Numbered from the stretch's first letter, positions 1 through 7,327 are shown. The stretch: 23,485 bases of DNA from CAYJHC01 sp964369805 (GCA_964369805.1 CAYJFM010000034.1:1-23485), one strand, 5' to 3'. Numbers and translations: made by a program. The notes: generated from the sequence alone by a model not told the origin.

Positions 1-1
1 A

Positions 2-385
2 AAAAGAAATCCAACTACAAGTGTAGTAGCTATTTCTGGAGGAAAAATTGTAGGCTCAATTCTATGTGGCCATGATGGTAGGACAGGATATTTCTATCAC
101 GTATGCGTAGACCCTAGTGCTCGAAGAAAAGGCTATGGAAAAAGAATGGTTGTTGCAGCAATGAGAGCCCTTGCAGCAGAAAAAATTAATAAGATAAGTA
201 TAGTTGCATTTACTAAAAATGATGTCGGAAATCAGTTTTGGAATGGCATTGGCTGGACTAAAAGAGAAGACTTTAACAACTATGACTTTACATTAAATGA
301 AGCAAATATTATCGCTTTCAATGAAGTAGAAACAGCATATCCAAAAAATAAGATTATAGAACTGCAGGATATTGTTAATAGTTAG
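2..385 (+). CDS. GNAT family N-acetyltransferase, C-terminal part
   Basis: The frame is open from base 2 to the TAG at 383-385, so the gene starts before the window and about 127 residues are visible. The central stretch HVCVDPSARRKGYGKRMV is a clear GNAT motif A: a beta strand, then R-R-K-G-Y-G, the pyrophosphate-binding loop for acetyl-CoA, then a helix. The later FTKNDVGNQFWNGIGW fits GNAT motif B, where an asparagine and the 'FW..IGW' element (usually FY..GF) close the fold. It should transfer an acetyl group from acetyl-CoA to an amine; the substrate cannot be read from the sequence. A terminator at 433-469 ends the transcript, so it is separate from the reductase operon downstream. An internal ATG at 146 lies inside motif A and cannot be the true start. 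Confidence 0.85.
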   Translation, partial: KRNPTTSVVAISGGKIVGSILCGHDGRTGYFYHVCVDPSARRKGYGKRMVVAAMRALAAEKINKISIVAFTKNDVGNQFWNGIGWTKREDFNNYDFTLNEANIIAFNEVETAYPKNKIIELQDIVNS

Positions 386-432
386 AGTGTGCCAAGAAAT
401 CAGCATATTGCCAAGTTTTTATAGCAAAATAT

Positions 433-469
433 AGAGCCTCCATTATTACAAGGTGATGGTGGCTCTTTT
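433..469 (+). terminator. Intrinsic terminator after the GNAT gene
   Basis: The arms AGAGCCTCCAT (433-443) and ATGGTGGCTCT (456-466) pair over 11 positions with one T-T mismatch around a 12-base loop, and a short T run follows. It insulates the acetyltransferase gene from the sigma-54 promoter about 85 bases further on. Confidence 0.8.
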
Positions 470-551
470 GATTAGGCAAAAAAAGCCGTAGACCATTCAA
501 ATGATAGGGATTACGGTTTATATAAATATAAATTATTATTACTGTAGCAGT

Positions 552-567
552 TGGCACATACCTTGCT
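552..567 (+). promoter_or_regulatory. Sigma-54 (-24/-12) promoter of the reductase operon
   Basis: TGGCAC (552-557), five bases, then TTGCT (563-567) matches the sigma-54 consensus TGGCAC-N5-TTGCW at every conserved position. Transcription should start near 578, giving a leader of about 45 bases before the ATG at 623. The gene for a sigma-54 activator lies at the far end of the same operon (5353-6396). Upstream, between terminator and promoter, two weak dyads are possible activator sites: CCGTA/TACGG (486-490 and 512-516) and CATT-CA-AATG (494-503). I do not claim them as binding sites. Confidence 0.88.
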
Positions 568-622
568 TTATATTAGAGCGTTCAAAGTAACTTTGCTAGT
601 ATTTTTAGAAAAGGAGAAAGAT

Positions 623-1903
623 ATGTTAAACGAAATGAAGCTTACCTATGAGGTGGTAAAAATCAAAGATGTGCAGTTTGGTGATAGAACATACATCCAA
701 AATTCAATTCTGTATATTGATAAGGAGGAAATGCTTGAGTATTTAGAAAACCCAAAACTGATTAATATGGATGTGGACATCGCTAGGCCTGGAGAGTCAG
801 TGAGGATTGTGCCTGTAAAAGATGTTGTAGAACCAAGAATAAAGCTAGGTGAAAACGGAGGCTCCTTTCCAGGATACTTTGGAAGCATCGAAACAAGCGG
901 AAGCGGTGTAACAAAAGCTTTGGAAGGTTGTGTAGTTACCACAATTGGAAGAATAATTGCATTTCAAGAAGGTATCATAGATATGACAGGACCATGTGTT
1001 GAGCATTGCCACCATTCGCTAAAAGTGAATGTAGTGGTGAAGGCAGATCCAGCTGAAGGTGTGACAGGTGTTGTGCATGAAGAACAGATGAGGGTTCTAG
1101 GTGTTAAGGCTGCTACATATTTAGCAAGGGCTGCAAAAGATGCACCAGTTGATGAAGTGCGCATTCTTGAGACACCAACTAATGTTGACCCGGACCTTCC
1201 AAAAGTAGCATATATTTACTGTGTAATGGCACAGGGGCTACTACATGATAGCTCACTTTATGGTATGGACTGTAAAAAAATCCACCCAACTGTTTTACAT
1301 CCAAATGAGATTATGGATTCGGCTTTGGTATCAGGAAGCTGCGTAACAGCAGGAGATAAATGTACTACTTATGATCATCAAACTAACCCCGTAATTGAAG
1401 AACTATATAAAAGACATGGAAAAGATTTAAATTTCGTCGGAGTAGTAATATCTCCAATTTGCCCAGGTTTGGCCGATAAAATTCGTTGTGACTCTTTAGC
1501 AGTTAGGATGGCAAAGCAACTTGGTGCTGAAGCAGTTATTATTTCTGAAGAGGGTGGTGGTAACCCAGAGGCTGATGTAATGATGCTTGCAAGAAATTCT
1601 GAGAAGTCTGGGATGAAATCGGTGGTTTTATTAAAAGAAAATGCAGGTTGGGATGGCACTAGTGAACCTATTACAGACTCAACTCCTGAAGCGGATGCAG
1701 CGATTAGTGTAGGAAACATGAACATGAATATAACTCTTCCTCCAATGGATAGGATAATTGGGTATCCAGAAACAATAGAGCAGTTGTCAGGCAGTTGTAA
1801 TCCTTGTTTAAATGAGGATGGAAGTATAAATGTAACATTGGCCGTAATTGTTTCATCAATTAATGATATAGGAAAAACTAAGTTCACATCTGTAGTATAT
1901 TAA
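623..1903 (+). CDS. Glycine/sarcosine/betaine reductase component B, alpha/beta proprotein (GrdE/GrdG/GrdH-like)
   Basis: This 426-residue protein resembles the GrdE family over its whole length: IKDVQFGDRTYI near the start, RPGESVRIVPVKDVVEPR, GFQEGIIDMTGP-type text, QGLLHDSSLYGMDCKK, LYKRHGKDLNFVGVVIS, and LPPMDRIIGYPE near the end. Family members are made as a proprotein that cleaves itself at an internal cysteine to leave a pyruvoyl group. That group binds the amine substrate before the selenoprotein subunit removes the amine. The likely cysteine is Cys240 in VSGSCVTAGDKCTTY. I chose ATG 623 because AAGGAG at 611-616 sits 6 bases before it; an in-frame ATG-like start at 551 would overlap the promoter. 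Oddities: Ser instead of the remembered Asn before Cys240, extra Cys at 247, and a Cys/His patch CVEHCHH at 125-131. It could serve glycine, sarcosine, betaine or another N-substituted substrate; the sequence does not decide. Confidence 0.88.
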   Translation: MLNEMKLTYEVVKIKDVQFGDRTYIQNSILYIDKEEMLEYLENPKLINMDVDIARPGESVRIVPVKDVVEPRIKLGENGGSFPGYFGSIETSGSGVTKALEGCVVTTIGRIIAFQEGIIDMTGPCVEHCHHSLKVNVVVKADPAEGVTGVVHEEQMRVLGVKAATYLARAAKDAPVDEVRILETPTNVDPDLPKVAYIYCVMAQGLLHDSSLYGMDCKKIHPTVLHPNEIMDSALVSGSCVTAGDKCTTYDHQTNPVIEELYKRHGKDLNFVGVVISPICPGLADKIRCDSLAVRMAKQLGAEAVIISEEGGGNPEADVMMLARNSEKSGMKSVVLLKENAGWDGTSEPITDSTPEADAAISVGNMNMNITLPPMDRIIGYPETIEQLSGSCNPCLNEDGSINVTLAVIVSSINDIGKTKFTSVVY

Positions 1904-1923
1904 TAGAGAAAGGAAATAGACAT

Positions 1924-3228
1924 ATGAGAGTTGTACATTATTTAAATCAATTTTTTGGACAGGTGGGAGCTGAAAGCGAAGCGAACTTCCCACTAGAAGT
2001 TAGAGAAGGTGTTGTGGGACCTGGGATGATGCTGAATCAAATTCTAGGCGATGACGCAGAAGTTGTTGCAACAATAATTTGTGGCGATAATTATTTTGCA
2101 GAAAATACAGATGCCCTGACAGATGAAATAGTAAAGATATTAAAGGATAATAAAGCAGATATATTAGTAGCAGGACCCGCTTTTACAGCAGGAAGGTATG
2201 GGCTTGCCTGTGGCAATGTTTGTAAGATCGCTCATCAAAATTTGCAAATACCTGCAGTATCAGGAATGTTCGAAGAAAACCCAGGATTAGAGATGTTTAG
2301 AAAATATGCATATATGTTCCCAACAGCAAATAATGCTAGAGGTATGAAAGATGCTATTAATACTATGGGTGAGTTTGTAAAAAAATTAGCAAAGAAAGAA
2401 AAAATTGGATCACCAGAAGTAGAGGGATACTTTAAAAGGGGTGTTCGTGTTGCTGCATTTAAAGAAGAAAACGGTGGTGTGAGAGCTGTAAATATGCTAA
2501 TGAAGAAAATCAAAGGGGAACCTTTTGAAACGGAGCTAGAGATGCCTGAATTTGAAAAATTTACACCGTCCCCTGCAATTAAAAATCTAAAAGAGGCCAC
2601 AATTTGCGTAATGACTAGTGGAGGAATTGTGCCAACAGGAAACCCTGATGGAATGGAAGCTTGTTTCTGCAGCAAATATAAATTCTACGATTTTGAAGAG
2701 TTTGGGGGAACAACTATTCCAAATGCAGAAGTAGCGCATGGTGGTTTCGATCCAACATTTGCAAACGAAGATGGCAATAGGGTAATGCCGGTGGATGTGT
2801 TATTTGACTTAGCTAGTGAAGGAGTAATTAAAAAAGTATACCCATATGCAGGGGTTACAGTTGGTAATGCTATGGCAGCGGATCAGGCAACAACCTTTGG
2901 AGAGGGGTTTGCAAAACAGCTTGTAGCAGATGGTGTTGATGGTGTAATTTTAACATCAACTTGAGGAACTGACACACGTTGCGGTGCAACACTAGTAAAA
3001 GCTATAGACGCTGCGGGAATTCCAGTTGTGCATATTAGCACAATTACCCCTATTTCATACTCCGTTGGTGCAAATAGATTAGTCCCTGGTATTTCGATAC
3101 CTTACCCAACGGGACAGCCAGAACTTTCATTTGCTGATGAAAAAGCAGTTCGTAGAAAACTGGTGGAAAGATCTCTAGAAGCATTGGCTATTGATATTGA
3201 AGAACAAACAATATTTAAAGTAGAATAA
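1924..3228 (+). CDS. Grd component B selenoprotein (GrdB/GrdF/GrdI-like) with in-frame UGA = Sec347
   Basis: Two open frames (1924-2961 and 2965-3228) are in phase, separated only by TGA at 2962-2964. Translating it as selenocysteine gives one 434-residue protein whose two halves match the GrdB family: YLNQFFGQVG...REGVVGPG at the N-terminus, ICGDNYFAENTD, AGPAFTAGRYG, MTSGGIVPTGNPD, then TST-U-GTDTRCGATLVK, GIPVVHISTITPIS, VGANRLVPG and EEQTIF. In this family Sec and nearby cysteines reductively cleave the C-N bond and hand a carboxymethyl-selenoether to GrdA. A hairpin just after the UGA can act as SECIS. The start follows an AAAGGAAA-type site, 20 bases after the proprotein gene. The remembered family motif is U-x-x-C-x-x-C; here it is U-x-x-D-x-x-C (Asp350, Cys353), which is unusual. 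Ending the gene at the UGA would remove the whole conserved C-terminal part. Confidence 0.92.
2962..2993 (+). promoter_or_regulatory. UGA(Sec) codon and SECIS-like hairpin
   Basis: The TGA at 2962-2964 is followed 13 bases later by a perfect hairpin: GTTGC (2978-2982), loop GGT, GCAAC (2986-2990). A small apical loop holding G and U, set about a dozen bases after the UGA, is what the bacterial elongation factor SelB needs. The hairpin is itself coding (CGT TGC GGT GCA ACA). Only the upper stem is convincing; a lower stem is not clear by eye. Confidence 0.75.
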
Positions 3229-3240
3229 TAAGGAGCTATT

Positions 3241-3639
3241 ATGGAGTTACGAATCATAACAAATAATAAGACAGTTAAAAGCAAGCTAGAAGAGATGGGA
3301 GAAAGGCCTGAGTTTTTAGAGGGACATGCCTTAGATATAGTAAAACACTGCAAAGTTTTAGCAGAAGAGGGTTGGATACTATCTGTGGATCCACTTGCAG
3401 GATATTATTCGAGGCCAAACCCATATCATACTATTTTTATGCAATCGGGAAAGCGTGGTACATGTAAGGTTGCAGACCTTAAAAGGTTAGATAAAACTGC
3501 GAATCAATGGGAATTATACTACCATGTAATTCCTATGACCCCTGACTTAGAAAAAGGTTACATCGAATTAGACTATGAACTTGCAATAAACACTTATATT
3601 TCGCTGAAGAAGACTCCAGAATTCTATAACTGTATTTAA
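3241..3639 (+). CDS. grdX: GrdX family protein
   Basis: A small 132-residue soluble protein of the size and kind found in glycine reductase operons and named GrdX. The recognisable features are the N-terminal strand IITNNKTVKSKLEE, an acidic 'EFLEGHALDIV' stretch, then HTIF-type text after DPLAGYYSRPNPY. I identify it by overall resemblance and by position, 12 bases behind the selenoprotein and 14 before the transporter, each with its own ribosome binding site (AAGGAG at 3230-3235 for this gene). No biochemical role of GrdX is established as far as I know. No catalytic motif, signal peptide or membrane segment is visible. Confidence 0.78.
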   Translation: MELRIITNNKTVKSKLEEMGERPEFLEGHALDIVKHCKVLAEEGWILSVDPLAGYYSRPNPYHTIFMQSGKRGTCKVADLKRLDKTANQWELYYHVIPMTPDLEKGYIELDYELAINTYISLKKTPEFYNCI

Positions 3640-3653
3640 ATAGGAGGAATATA

Positions 3654-5147
3654 ATGGGCAAGATAAAACCAATTCGCGTTGAGAGGGCAGCAACCTATGG
3701 CGAATCACTACTAGTCATCATTTTCATGCTAGTAGTAGTTACAGGAGGGTACATAGCTTTTAATTTAGAAGTCGAACTATTAATGATAATTGCAGCTGCA
3801 TTTGCTGCTATAGTAGCATATAGATTGGGGATAAGTTGGGAAGAGTTGGAGAAAGCGATTTCTGATAAACTTTCTAAATCAATGGGAGCAATATTAATAA
3901 TTTGGTCAATAGGCATTGTAATAGGTGCATTCATGTTTTGTGGATCAATACCTATGGTAATATATTATGGCTTACAGCTAATAGATCCAGCATATATATA
4001 TTTATTTGCCTTTCTGACATGTATGATATTATCAGTAGTAACAGGAACATCTTGGGGTTCGGCTGGAACAGGAGGAGTAGCCTTTATGGGTGTTGCGATG
4101 GGCCTTGAAGTGTCTTTAGCAATTACAGCAGGTGCAGTTATATCGGGAGCTGTTTTTGGAGATAAAATGTCACCACTATCGGAAACAACAAATCTCTCAC
4201 CACTTTGTGCTGGAGCGAAACTATATGATCATATTAGATCTATGTGCTATACAACGATACCTGCAGCAATAATTTGTTCAGTTATATACTTTATTCTTGG
4301 CAAAAATGCTAATATTACGGCAACAGGCCTTCCGCAAGAGGCACTAGATATGGTTGCGACTTTAGATGAACTGTATAGCTGGAACTTTGTATTGATAGTA
4401 CCATTTATTGTAATTATAATCGGTGCAGTGATGAAGATGCCTCCAGTTCCAACTATGATTGTTTCTGCTTTTTCTGCATTAATTATAGGCGTTGCATATC
4501 AAGGATTTTCAGCATTTGAGGGATTTAATGCAGCAGTGAATGGATTTAATGCAACAATGCTAACTGGAGGAGAAGAGGTTACAGGCACAATTACCACACT
4601 TCTTAACCGAGGTGGAATGAAGTCAATGGTGGGAATTATTATCATGATATTTTCTGGATATGCATTTGCAGGAATTGCAGCTAGAGCACGTTTTCTTGAA
4701 ATTGTATTAGAGCCTTTAATGAAGAGAATTTACTCTCAGGGAATGCTAGTTTTATCTACAATCTTTACATCTATACTTGTGTTGGCTTGCTCTGGAATAA
4801 CTTACATACCATTTATTATTTGTGGAGATATGTTTAAGAAAAAATATTTTGAAAAAGACTTACAACCAAGGGTGCTTTCAAGAGTAATGGAAGACTCTGC
4901 AACTTGTATGGCGCCACTTATTCCTTGGGGAACCTCAGGGCTATACTATGCAAGTGTACTAGGCGTAAGTGTTTATGCTGTGGGAGGAGTTGAAGGGTAT
5001 GCGCCATATGCATTCCTAACATTCATTGTTCCAGTTATTTCAATAATATTTGGATTTACTGGAATTGCAATGTTTAAAATGACAGCGGAAGAGAAAGAAG
5101 AGGTGCGTAAAAAAATAGAATCAAGCTATCTAGAAAGTAAAATCTAA
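3654..5147 (+). CDS. NhaC-family Na+/H+ antiporter-like transporter
   Basis: A 497-residue integral membrane protein with about a dozen hydrophobic segments and a short charged C-terminal tail. It carries NhaC-family signatures: TSWGSAGTGGVAFMGVA (near residues 128-144) and GAVFGDKMSPLSETTNLSP (near 164-182), with acidic and polar residues inside membrane segments where ions bind. GGAGG-type binding site AGGAGG (3642-3647) precedes the ATG. The family contains Na+/H+ antiporters and also substrate exchangers such as malate-lactate antiporters. Being last in a substrate-specific reductase operon, it may import the substrate or exchange it for product, or balance Na+/H+ during uptake. The first role is inference from position only. 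It ends before the hairpin at 5292-5318. Confidence 0.88.
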   Translation: MGKIKPIRVERAATYGESLLVIIFMLVVVTGGYIAFNLEVELLMIIAAAFAAIVAYRLGISWEELEKAISDKLSKSMGAILIIWSIGIVIGAFMFCGSIPMVIYYGLQLIDPAYIYLFAFLTCMILSVVTGTSWGSAGTGGVAFMGVAMGLEVSLAITAGAVISGAVFGDKMSPLSETTNLSPLCAGAKLYDHIRSMCYTTIPAAIICSVIYFILGKNANITATGLPQEALDMVATLDELYSWNFVLIVPFIVIIIGAVMKMPPVPTMIVSAFSALIIGVAYQGFSAFEGFNAAVNGFNATMLTGGEEVTGTITTLLNRGGMKSMVGIIIMIFSGYAFAGIAARARFLEIVLEPLMKRIYSQGMLVLSTIFTSILVLACSGITYIPFIICGDMFKKKYFEKDLQPRVLSRVMEDSATCMAPLIPWGTSGLYYASVLGVSVYAVGGVEGYAPYAFLTFIVPVISIIFGFTGIAMFKMTAEEKEEVRKKIESSYLESKI

Positions 5148-5291
5148 ACAAAAGATAGCTTTCACCTATAAATTAGCAGGCTGTTTGTGGTATAAAATCT
5201 AATAAAGCAGGCGGCATTTATGATATAATATTCTTGCTAAACTAAGATGAATTATTATATTGAATTATAAAATATCAAAACGAGTACTAGT

Positions 5292-5330
5292 CTGAGTTTA
5301 GCATATGCTAAAACTCAGGCTTTACTTTTG
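5292..5330 (+). terminator. Hairpin between the reductase operon and its regulator
   Basis: CTGAGTTTAGCAT (5292-5304) pairs with ATGCTAAAACTCAG (5305-5318), 13 base pairs with one bulged A, followed by the moderately T-rich GCTTTACTTTTG. It can end the reductase operon transcript after nhaC. It lies only 22 bases before the regulator ATG, so it may equally be a partial terminator or attenuator that lets some read-through reach the regulator. The rest of the 205-base gap shows TATAAT at 5224-5229 without a good -35. Confidence 0.7.
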
Positions 5331-5352
5331 TAGGCAAGAAAAGGACTAGATT

Positions 5353-6396
5353 ATGTATTGTTTTAAAGAGATAATCACTATTAACCCAAGTATGTTAGAA
5401 AACATTGAGAAAGCAAAAGAAATTAGTAATGCCATGTTCCCTGTATTAATATACGGAGAAACGGGCACAGGTAAGGAGCTATTTGCTCAAGCAATACATT
5501 GCCAAAGTTGTGTAAATGATAATATCGAAAAACCGTTTGTTGCTCAAAACTGCTCGAACATCCCAGAGGCAGTATTTGAAAGTATACTTTGGGGAGTTGA
5601 AAAGGGTGCATATACTGGAGCTATAGAAAAACCTGGACTTTTTGAAGAAGCTGAGGGCGGAACACTATTTTTAGATGAAATAAATTCGTTACCATTACAC
5701 CTACAAGCAAAACTATTAAGAGTTCTTGAAAATCAAAAAGTTTTAAGAGTTGGATCCAGCAAAGCCAGGACTGTCAAAACTAGAATTATTACTGCAATGA
5801 ATGATACACCACAGAGAGTACTAAAAGAAAATATAATAAGAAAAGACTTATTTTTTAGGTTAGCAACAGGAACCATTCAATTGACTCCACTTAGAAATAG
5901 ACCGGAGGATATACAAGTATATATCGACACATTTATTTCAGAGTTTAACATGGCATACAATAAAGCCTTAATAGGTGTAGACAGGGAAGTTAAAAAATAT
6001 TTTAACGGACACTGCTGGCAAGGAAATGTAAGAGAAATAAGAAATGTACTAGAAAGCGCCTGCTGTGTCGCAAAAGGCAATGTATTAACAATGAAAGATA
6101 TACCAGAATATTTTTTGTCACTAAATGCTACATTAACTGAGGATGGACAGATTGTATCAGGTTTTGAGGGAGAGCTTAGAGATCCAAATAAGGAGTTTGT
6201 AGCGATGGGGCAAAACATGCTAAAAGCTGATTTTACATGTGACAACTTGGAGGCAACCGTAGCAGCCTTCGAAAAGGAAATAATTAAAAAAGCACTAGAA
6301 CGAAATCAGTTTCATATAACAAAAACAGCAAAATCTCTTGGAATTCCAAGGCAGACTCTTAAATATAAAGCAGACAGATATAACTTGATAATATAA
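5353..6396 (+). CDS. Sigma-54-dependent transcriptional activator without a sensor domain
   Basis: This 347-residue protein opens almost directly with the AAA+ sigma-54 interaction domain. Walker A is GETGTGKELFAQ (residues 36-47), the sigma-54 contact loop reads GAYTGA instead of the usual GAFTGA, Walker B is GGTLFLDEIN, and RNRPEDI and WQGNVREIRN follow. The last 45 residues form a Fis-type helix-turn-helix (KALERNQFHITKTAKSLGIPRQTLKYK). It uses ATP to open sigma-54 promoters. Most relatives have 150 or more N-terminal residues (PAS, GAF or receiver domain); here only about 30 precede Walker A, and a hairpin lies just upstream, so no frameshifted domain is hidden there. AAGGA at 5341-5345 fixes the start. 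The only good sigma-54 promoter seen is 552-567, so this is its probable activator; how it senses substrate is not visible. Confidence 0.9.
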   Translation: MYCFKEIITINPSMLENIEKAKEISNAMFPVLIYGETGTGKELFAQAIHCQSCVNDNIEKPFVAQNCSNIPEAVFESILWGVEKGAYTGAIEKPGLFEEAEGGTLFLDEINSLPLHLQAKLLRVLENQKVLRVGSSKARTVKTRIITAMNDTPQRVLKENIIRKDLFFRLATGTIQLTPLRNRPEDIQVYIDTFISEFNMAYNKALIGVDREVKKYFNGHCWQGNVREIRNVLESACCVAKGNVLTMKDIPEYFLSLNATLTEDGQIVSGFEGELRDPNKEFVAMGQNMLKADFTCDNLEATVAAFEKEIIKKALERNQFHITKTAKSLGIPRQTLKYKADRYNLII

Positions 6397-6401
6397 AAGG
6401 C

Positions 6402-6430
6402 ATAGGGGCTATATAAGGCCCCTATTATTA
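6402..6430 (+). terminator. Terminator after the sigma-54 activator
   Basis: Perfect 8-bp arms ATAGGGGC (6402-6409) and GCCCCTAT (6418-6425) flank an 8-base loop, followed by TATTATTATAC. It starts six bases after the stop codon. The T run is weak but the stem is strong. Confidence 0.75.
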
Positions 6431-6439
6431 TACAAAAAA

Positions 6440-6590
6440 GAAAAAGGGGCCGATGTTTAACATCAACCCTCAATATATATAATGTGATTTTAGAAGACTT
6501 TTTAATTTGACTGTCTAATTGTTTGACTGTCAAACTTATTATGCCATATATTATTATGTTTGTACCTACCCGCTATGGGTAGTTTTTTCT
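6440..6590 (+). other. Non-coding stretch with dyads, repeated TTTGACTGTC and an orphan terminator
   Basis: No gene lies in 6397-6713. The stretch holds a 13-base palindrome GATGTT-T-AACATC (6452-6464), two copies of TTTGACTGTC (6506-6515 and 6522-6531, 16 bases apart), the second inside the perfect dyad GTTTGAC-T-GTCAAAC (6521-6535), and a textbook terminator CTACCC-GCTAT-GGGTAG-TTTTTT (6566-6588). A possible promoter is TTGACT (6523-6528), 18 bases, TATATT (6547-6552); another -10-like box TATAAT is at 6478-6483. The terminator ends no visible gene, so a short RNA or an operator-controlled leader is possible. The elements are seen; the role is inference. Confidence 0.45.
6566..6590 (+). terminator. 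Orphan intrinsic terminator
   Basis: Six perfect base pairs (6566-6571 with 6577-6582), a five-base loop and six T residues. No open frame ends before it except the activator, which already has its own terminator at 6402-6430. Confidence 0.8.
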
Positions 6591-6664
6591 ATTTTGTCGA
6601 AATAGGAAGAATATGAATTTAAAAAATAAATGAAATAATTGAAAACATAAAATTATATAAATTG

Positions 6665-6673
6665 TGATATACT
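6665..6673 (+). promoter_or_regulatory. Extended -10 promoter for the second GNAT gene
   Basis: TGA-TATACT (6665-6673) is an extended -10 element (TGN directly before the hexamer). No good -35 stands at 17 bases. It lies 40 bases before the GNAT start codon. Confidence 0.55.
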
Positions 6674-6713
6674 ACTTCAAAGAAATGGAATAGAAAATGT
6701 TAGGAGAAAAACT

Positions 6714-7211
6714 ATGGATAATTTAGACGTAATAATAAGAAACGGAAGCCTCTCAGACCTGGAAACTTTAGCAGAAATAGAAGCAATTTGCTTCCCTAAG
6801 GCAGAGGCAGCCACAAGAGAAAGTCTAAAAGATAGATTGGAAACTTTTCCAGGCTATTTTTGGATAGCTGAAAAAGATGGGGAAATAATTGGCTTTCTCA
6901 ATGGCCCAGTAGTAGATAGGAACACAATTGATGATACCATGTATGCAAGTGCAAAATGCCATGACGCAGACGGAAAGTGGCAGGCTTTATTTGGAATCAA
7001 CACGCTACCAGAGTATAGGAGGCAAGGGGTTGGTGCTATGATGCTAAATGCGGCAATAGCCAAAGCAAAATCAGAGGGCCGTAAAGGATGCACGCTTGCG
7101 TGCAAAGATCATAAAGTTTCCTACTACAACAAATTTGGATTTAAGAGTATTGGTATTTCTGAATCCGTAAAAGGTGGAGTTATTTGGAATGACTGTGTGG
7201 TAGAGTTTTAG
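6714..7211 (+). CDS. GNAT family N-acetyltransferase
   Basis: A complete 165-residue GNAT protein that starts at ATG 6714 behind AGGAG. Residues 6-12 form the first strand (VIIRNGS), WIAEKDGEIIGFLNG gives strands 2-4, and INTLPEYRRQGVGAMMLNAAIAKAKSEG is motif A, with R-R-Q-G-V-G as the acetyl-CoA pyrophosphate loop. YYNKFGFKSIG is motif B, with the tyrosine that is the usual general acid. The layout, with a long insertion before motif A, recalls arylalkylamine acetyltransferase-like bacterial proteins, but the acceptor amine is unknown. It is a single gene with its own promoter. It shares no close similarity with the GNAT fragment at the window start beyond the fold motif. Confidence 0.9.
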   Translation: MDNLDVIIRNGSLSDLETLAEIEAICFPKAEAATRESLKDRLETFPGYFWIAEKDGEIIGFLNGPVVDRNTIDDTMYASAKCHDADGKWQALFGINTLPEYRRQGVGAMMLNAAIAKAKSEGRKGCTLACKDHKVSYYNKFGFKSIGISESVKGGVIWNDCVVEF

Positions 7212-7256
7212 GAGCATAACTAAATTGTAAAAAATAGTGAAAACAAGTAAATTCTG

Positions 7257-7265
7257 TGTTATATT
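7257..7265 (+). promoter_or_regulatory. Extended -10 promoter for the lipoprotein gene
   Basis: TGT-TATATT (7257-7265) is an extended -10 element in the 116-base gap before the lipoprotein gene. The leader would be about 55 bases. No clear -35 is seen. Confidence 0.5.
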
Positions 7266-7327
7266 AGTAGCAACTTAATCTTTAAACTTGAATATAAATT
7301 TTGTTATGAAGAGAAAGGAAAGAAATT

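Noticed and set aside
551..622. Upstream start of the reductase proprotein at 551
   Set aside because: It would begin inside the sigma-54 promoter and before the predicted transcription start; ATG 623 has the ribosome binding site.
1378..1887. Long minus-strand open frame inside the reductase proprotein gene, and similar antisense frames elsewhere
   Set aside because: They lie fully inside well-supported genes, lack binding sites and give low-complexity Ser/Phe/Ile-rich products. They are shadows of the coding strand.
1924..2964. Selenoprotein gene read as ending at the TGA, with a separate small gene at 3028-3228
   Set aside because: Both parts are in the same frame, the bases between code for conserved GrdB residues, and a SECIS-like hairpin follows the TGA. 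It is one selenoprotein gene, not a pseudogene or two genes.
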